Positions 32,056 to 35,159 of a DNA stretch of 35,159 nucleotides are shown one piece after another. Positions within the stretch are counted from its first letter, which is position 1. Each line of letters begins with the position of its first letter. Origin of the DNA: Naasia sp. (GTDB taxonomy: Bacteria > Actinomycetota > Actinomycetes > Actinomycetales > Microbacteriaceae); the NCBI GenBank assembly GCA_025463675.1, contig JAODAX010000015.1, forward strand, positions 1-35,159. The letters run 5' to 3'. Made by a program: the position numbers and the translations under genes. The notes under the pieces are model-generated. The model ran no database searches. It had not been told where the DNA came from and saw only the letters and a list, made by a program, of their open reading frames with translations.

Positions 32056-33599
32056 TCGACTCGAGCCTCGCCGTCTGGCTGACCCTCGGCCTGATGTTCC
32101 TGCTCCTGTTCATCCGCGTCCCGATCGGATTCGCGCTCGGGATCTCGGGTGCGCTCGGTCTCGTGATGGTGAAGTCGCCCACCGTGGCGGTCTCGGTGAT
32201 GGTGAACGAGACGTTCCAGAACTCGTACAGCTTCACGCTGACGATCATCCCGATGTTCATGCTCGTCGGCCTCTTCGCCGTCCGGGCACGAATCGCCGAG
32301 TACGCGCTCGAGATCGCCGCATACTTCACGCGGCGTCTCCCGGGCGGCCTGGGTGTAGCCACGGTCATCGCCGCGGCCGGGTTCTCGGCGGTGTCCGGCT
32401 CGTCGATCGCGAAGGTTGCGACGATGTCCAAGCTCGCGGTGCCCGAGATGCGGCGCCACGGCTATCCGGCCGGGCTCGCCACGGGAATGGTCGCCGTCGC
32501 CGGCACGGTGGGCATCCTCATCCCGCCGAGCACGTTCATCGTGATCTACGCGGTCATCACCAACACGTCGGTGGCGCCGATGCTGGTGGCCGGGCTCATC
32601 CCCGTGGCCATCTCCTTCCTCGGCTACGTCGTCTACATCATGGCGATCGCATCGCGCAGGATTGGCGTGGACAAGCTCACGAAGCAGGAGGACCTCAACT
32701 TCATCGCGTCGTTCGAGACGCTGCAGCGCGAGACGCGGGCGCGAGCGCAGGCGGAGGGCAACACCCGCCGCACCGACAAGGGCACGCTGACGCTGAGCAT
32801 CGGACTCAGCGCGAAGACGAAGGACTGGCGGAACCTCCCCTGGCGCGGGGTCGTCTACGTCCTGATCCTGGCGGGCGTCATCATCGGCGGCATCTTCTCC
32901 GGCCTGTTCACCCCCACCGAGTCCGCGGCCTTCGGAGCGGTCATCGCGGTCATCATCCTGGTGGTCGAGCGCCGCAAGCTGGGTGCCAAGGGTCTGGGCA
33001 TCCAGGTCCGCGATTCGCTCCTGGACACCGCGGCGACGACATCGATGGTGTTCTTCATCATCTTCGGCTCGGTCATCTTCTCCCGGTTCTTCGTCCACGC
33101 CGGCGTGACGCAGGGGATCAAGAACGCCGTCGGCCAGTGGGAGCTGGATCCGCACATCCTGATGGCGATCCTGCTCATCTGTCTCATCCCACTGGGCATG
33201 TTCCTCGAGGAGATGTCGCTGCTGCTGCTGAGCGTGCCGATCATCCACCCGATCGGGATGGCGCTGGCGACCGACTTCTTCCCGAACGCTCCCACGACGG
33301 CCGCCGCCGAGCTCCTCACGAGCATCTGGCTCGGCATCCTCATCATCAAGCTGATGGAGATCGGGATGGTGATGCCCCCGGTGGGCATCAACTCCTTCGT
33401 CGCCGCGGGAGTCGCGAAGGTGCGCAGCGGCACCGTCTTCGTCGGCATCCTGCCGTTCATCGCGGTCGACCTGGTCGTCCTGGTGATCCTCTTCCTCTGG
33501 CCGGAGCTGACGCTGTGGCTGCCGTCCTTCGTCTCCGACGCCGTGCAGTCCGCCCTCACCGGCGAGCCGGCCCCGATCCCGACCATCCCAGCGCCCTGA
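32052..33599 (+). CDS. TRAP transporter large permease (DctM family)
   Basis: A 515-aa membrane protein, the ion-driven transport subunit. It has about 12 hydrophobic segments, with RVPIGFALGISGALGL near the start, GFSAVSGSSIAKVATMSKLA (110-129), GTVGILIPPS (151-160) and TPTESAAFGAV. Usual DctM proteins have about 425-430 residues; here residues about 202-264 form a hydrophilic charged insertion (DKLTKQEDLNFIASFETLQR and following) between the two halves. ATG 32052 overlaps the small permease stop. Energy is by sodium or proton gradient; the substrate, usually an organic acid, is unknown. Confidence 0.92.
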   Translation: MIDSSLAVWLTLGLMFLLLFIRVPIGFALGISGALGLVMVKSPTVAVSVMVNETFQNSYSFTLTIIPMFMLVGLFAVRARIAEYALEIAAYFTRRLPGGLGVATVIAAAGFSAVSGSSIAKVATMSKLAVPEMRRHGYPAGLATGMVAVAGTVGILIPPSTFIVIYAVITNTSVAPMLVAGLIPVAISFLGYVVYIMAIASRRIGVDKLTKQEDLNFIASFETLQRETRARAQAEGNTRRTDKGTLTLSIGLSAKTKDWRNLPWRGVVYVLILAGVIIGGIFSGLFTPTESAAFGAVIAVIILVVERRKLGAKGLGIQVRDSLLDTAATTSMVFFIIFGSVIFSRFFVHAGVTQGIKNAVGQWELDPHILMAILLICLIPLGMFLEEMSLLLLSVPIIHPIGMALATDFFPNAPTTAAAELLTSIWLGILIIKLMEIGMVMPPVGINSFVAAGVAKVRSGTVFVGILPFIAVDLVVLVILFLWPELTLWLPSFVSDAVQSALTGEPAPIPTIPAP

Positions 33600-33611
33600 C
33601 CGGGGCGCTGG
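33588..33611 (+). terminator. Hairpin spanning the large-permease stop codon
   Basis: CCAGCGCCC (33588-33596) and GGGCGCTGG (33603-33611) form a perfect 9-bp stem with a 6-nt loop that contains the TGA stop. The binding-protein gene starts 48 nt later. It could protect or partly end the upstream message. Confidence 0.45.
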
Positions 33612-33658
33612 CCGGACCCGAGCACCATCCCGATCACACAACACCAAGGAGAACACTG

Positions 33659-34891
33659 ATGTTTTCACGCAAGCAACGACGACTGCTTCTGGGCGTCACG
33701 GCCGCCGCAACGGCCGTGGCCGTCCTGGCAGGCTGTAGCGGCGGCTCGCCCTCCGGTGGGTCCGGCGGCTCGGGGGGCTCCGCAGCCCCCGGCGGCGCCG
33801 ACTATGCCGAAGGCGAGTGGCAGGTCACGATCACCTCCGTCGCCGCCGACAAGTCCGTCCTGCGCCCCGCCCAGGAGTGGTACATGGACCAGGTGGAGGA
33901 GCGCACGAACGGCGCAATCCAGTTCACCCGCACGACGGCGAACGAGCTCTGCGCGCAGGCCGACCAGTACGCCTGCCTGGAGGACGGCAGCGCACAGCTG
34001 CTGGTCCAGGTGCCCAACTACCAGCCGACGATCTTCGTGCCGAACTCGCTGCCCGAGATCACGTTCGGTTCGTCGAACTCCGCGGCCATCACCGCGGCGA
34101 TGGCCGAGCTGACCGACACCAACAAGGACGTCAAGGCGTTCCTGGACGCGAAGAACCTGCACTCGGTGTCCACCTATTCGGTGGGCAACATGCTGGTCGG
34201 CTCGAATACGCCACTGGAGGGACCGGAGGATCTCGAGGGCCTCACGATGCGCACCGCCGGCACCATTGCGGCGCCGAACTTCGCGGCCGCCGGCGTCGTG
34301 CCCACTCAGGTGACGGCCGACGAGGCGTACAACTCGTTCTCCACCGGCCTGGTCCAGGCCGCCGCCGGCGCCATGGACTTCGTCGTGGCGTGGAAGCTCG
34401 GCGAGGTCCTCAAGCACTGGGTCGACCCGGGCATGGGGGTCTACTCGGAGTTCGCGATGTACTGGGCGAAGGACTACTACGACGAGTTCCCCGATGACAT
34501 CAAGGCGACGCTGGAAGAGGTCCGGGACGAAATGAACTCCGGCGCGGAGATCGAGGTGTGGAAGAACGGCTACACGAGCGCCGACGGCACCGAATTCGTC
34601 GGTACCAACCAGCAGTGCGAGATGATCTCAAGCATCCCCAACGTGGAAACCTTCACCGAGTGGGATGAGGACACCGTGGCCGAGTTCAAGAAGATGGGCG
34701 CGCTGGTCGACGGCCAGACGTACACCAACGAGGAGCTGTGGGTGAAGAACGCCACCGCTGCCGGCCTGACCAACGCGGAGGGCGTCCTGGACGACTACTT
34801 CTCGCTGCTCGAGAAGTACGAGGCCGAGTACGACGACCCCGCGCTGGGCATCGACCCGGTGACGTCCTGCATCGAGGGCTTCAACAAGTAG
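33659..34891 (+). CDS. TRAP transporter substrate-binding lipoprotein (DctP family)
   Basis: A 410-aa extracellular receptor. The signal peptide ends at LAGC, Cys26, with a Gly/Ser tether. The domain has family hallmarks: VLRPAQEWYMDQVEERTNGA, LVQVPNYQPTIF, GPEDLEGLTMRTAGTIAA (Arg of TMRTAG being the usual carboxylate-binding position), TQVTADEAYNSFSTGLVQAA and the ISSI/EFKK region. AAGGAGA (33646-33652) is 6 nt before ATG 33659. It is third in the operon, after both permeases; DctP genes usually come first. Anionic ligand expected by the conserved arginine, identity unknown. Confidence 0.9.
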   Translation: MFSRKQRRLLLGVTAAATAVAVLAGCSGGSPSGGSGGSGGSAAPGGADYAEGEWQVTITSVAADKSVLRPAQEWYMDQVEERTNGAIQFTRTTANELCAQADQYACLEDGSAQLLVQVPNYQPTIFVPNSLPEITFGSSNSAAITAAMAELTDTNKDVKAFLDAKNLHSVSTYSVGNMLVGSNTPLEGPEDLEGLTMRTAGTIAAPNFAAAGVVPTQVTADEAYNSFSTGLVQAAAGAMDFVVAWKLGEVLKHWVDPGMGVYSEFAMYWAKDYYDEFPDDIKATLEEVRDEMNSGAEIEVWKNGYTSADGTEFVGTNQQCEMISSIPNVETFTEWDEDTVAEFKKMGALVDGQTYTNEELWVKNATAAGLTNAEGVLDDYFSLLEKYEAEYDDPALGIDPVTSCIEGFNK

Positions 34892-34907
34892 AGGCAACCG
34901 TCTGCGG

Positions 34908-34935
34908 AGGCCGTCACCCCTCGGGGTGGCGGCCT
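34908..34935 (+). terminator. Terminator of the TRAP operon
   Basis: AGGCCGTCACCCC and GGGGTGGCGGCCT form a 13-bp stem with one G-U pair and a 2-nt loop (larger if the top pair opens), 17 nt after the binding-protein stop. GTTT follows at 34941-34944. Confidence 0.7.
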
Positions 34936-35053
34936 TCGGCGTTTCCGGGGGCATCCCGCGGCGCCCTCGAGGGGCGATCGCGAGTGACGCCGACAAATGC
35001 CCTCGCCTCGCCACCGCCGAGGTCGCCGGCGTGGTCCCGGCGTGGAGACGCAG

Positions 35054-35159
35054 TTACGGCTGGTCGGCAGGGGGAGCGGCGGCCGCAACCGCCTGCGCGT
35101 CCGACGTGGGCGCCGGTGAAGCGGAGGTCGCAGGTCGGGCTGCTGAGCTCGCCGGCGGG
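35054..35159 (-). CDS. Ala/Pro-rich C-terminal end of a protein (partial)
   Basis: On the minus strand an open frame enters from the right edge and ends at TAA 35054-35056. It gives about 34 residues ending in SDAQAVAAAAPPADQP, with an Ala/Ser/Pro-rich lead. Such low-complexity tails are common in actinobacteria, so the family cannot be told. 34945-35053 holds nothing recognisable. Confidence 0.35.
   Translation of the reverse strand, partial: PPASSAARPATSASPAPTSDAQAVAAAAPPADQP

Noticed and set aside
31889-33658. Plus-strand frame joined to the TRAP binding protein
   Set aside because: It is a shadow of the permease genes; the real start is ATG 33659 with signal peptide and ribosome site.
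1-35159. CRISPR arrays, tRNA or rRNA genes, insertion sequences, phage genes
   Set aside because: No regularly spaced repeats, cloverleaf-like sequence, transposase or structural phage protein was recognised on either strand by eye; a tRNA scan would settle the tRNA point.

Overview
This window is high-GC DNA (roughly 70% by eye, with strongly G/C-biased third codon positions), GTG and TTG starts, tightly overlapping stops and starts, and gene families typical of Actinobacteria (DUF2510-G5-Excalibur surface protein, DUF222/HNH 13E12-type protein, deazaflavin-type nitroreductase remnant, SARP-type BTAD remnant). It is most likely a chromosomal segment from a member of the Microbacteriaceae; that placement is inference from gene style only. 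No rRNA, tRNA, CRISPR array, insertion sequence or phage module was seen.

Layout. 1-4077: the end of an ArsR-type regulator with a tandem SRPBCC protein, a DUF2510-G5-Excalibur protein, a VapB/VapC-type toxin-antitoxin pair with palindromic sites at its promoter, and an aldo/keto reductase. 4078-8070: a LysA-type PLP decarboxylase followed by a complete polar amino acid ABC importer (binding lipoprotein, permease, ATPase). 8067-9452 (minus): an APC-family permease converging on the ATPase and divergent from the next operon. 9761-18445: the most interesting block, an apparent single operon for glycated amines (Amadori compounds). It has a FrlB-like SIS deglycase, a CUT1-type ABC importer (binding protein plus two permeases, no ATPase), a FrlD-like PfkB kinase, a GntR/UTRA regulator, a DAO-family FAD oxidoreductase and mannose-6-phosphate isomerase. 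Three GTCTGAC sites at 20-21 bp steps lie in the shared divergent promoter region and are a good operator candidate.

18446-29700 mixes intact genes with an unusual density of gene remnants. Intact genes are a 108-aa orphan, a single-TM protein, an HNH protein, an HhH-GPD DNA glycosylase with a coupled 55-aa membrane microprotein, a second APC permease, a SnoaL-like protein, an anchored SNase-type nuclease, an MSOX-type oxidase and a two-domain VOC protein. Remnants are SARP/BTAD, DUF2071, GyrI-like, AlkZ-like (HTH_42), M23 peptidase, PPOX-like stress protein and deazaflavin nitroreductase. 29737-30501 is NAD(P)HX epimerase. 30502-31350 has no recognisable gene. 31351-34891 is a TRAP transporter in the order small permease, large permease, binding protein, closed by a strong hairpin terminator; an Ala/Pro-rich protein tail enters from the right edge on the minus strand.

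How it may work together (inference): the 9.8-18.4 kb operon would import glycated amino acids, phosphorylate them on the sugar (kinase) and split them to glucose 6-phosphate and free amino acid (deglycase). The neighbouring amino acid importer, the two APC permeases and the LysA-type decarboxylase could handle amino acids. The extra FAD amine oxidase and ManA are not part of the classical frl or fra systems and suggest a wider substrate range.
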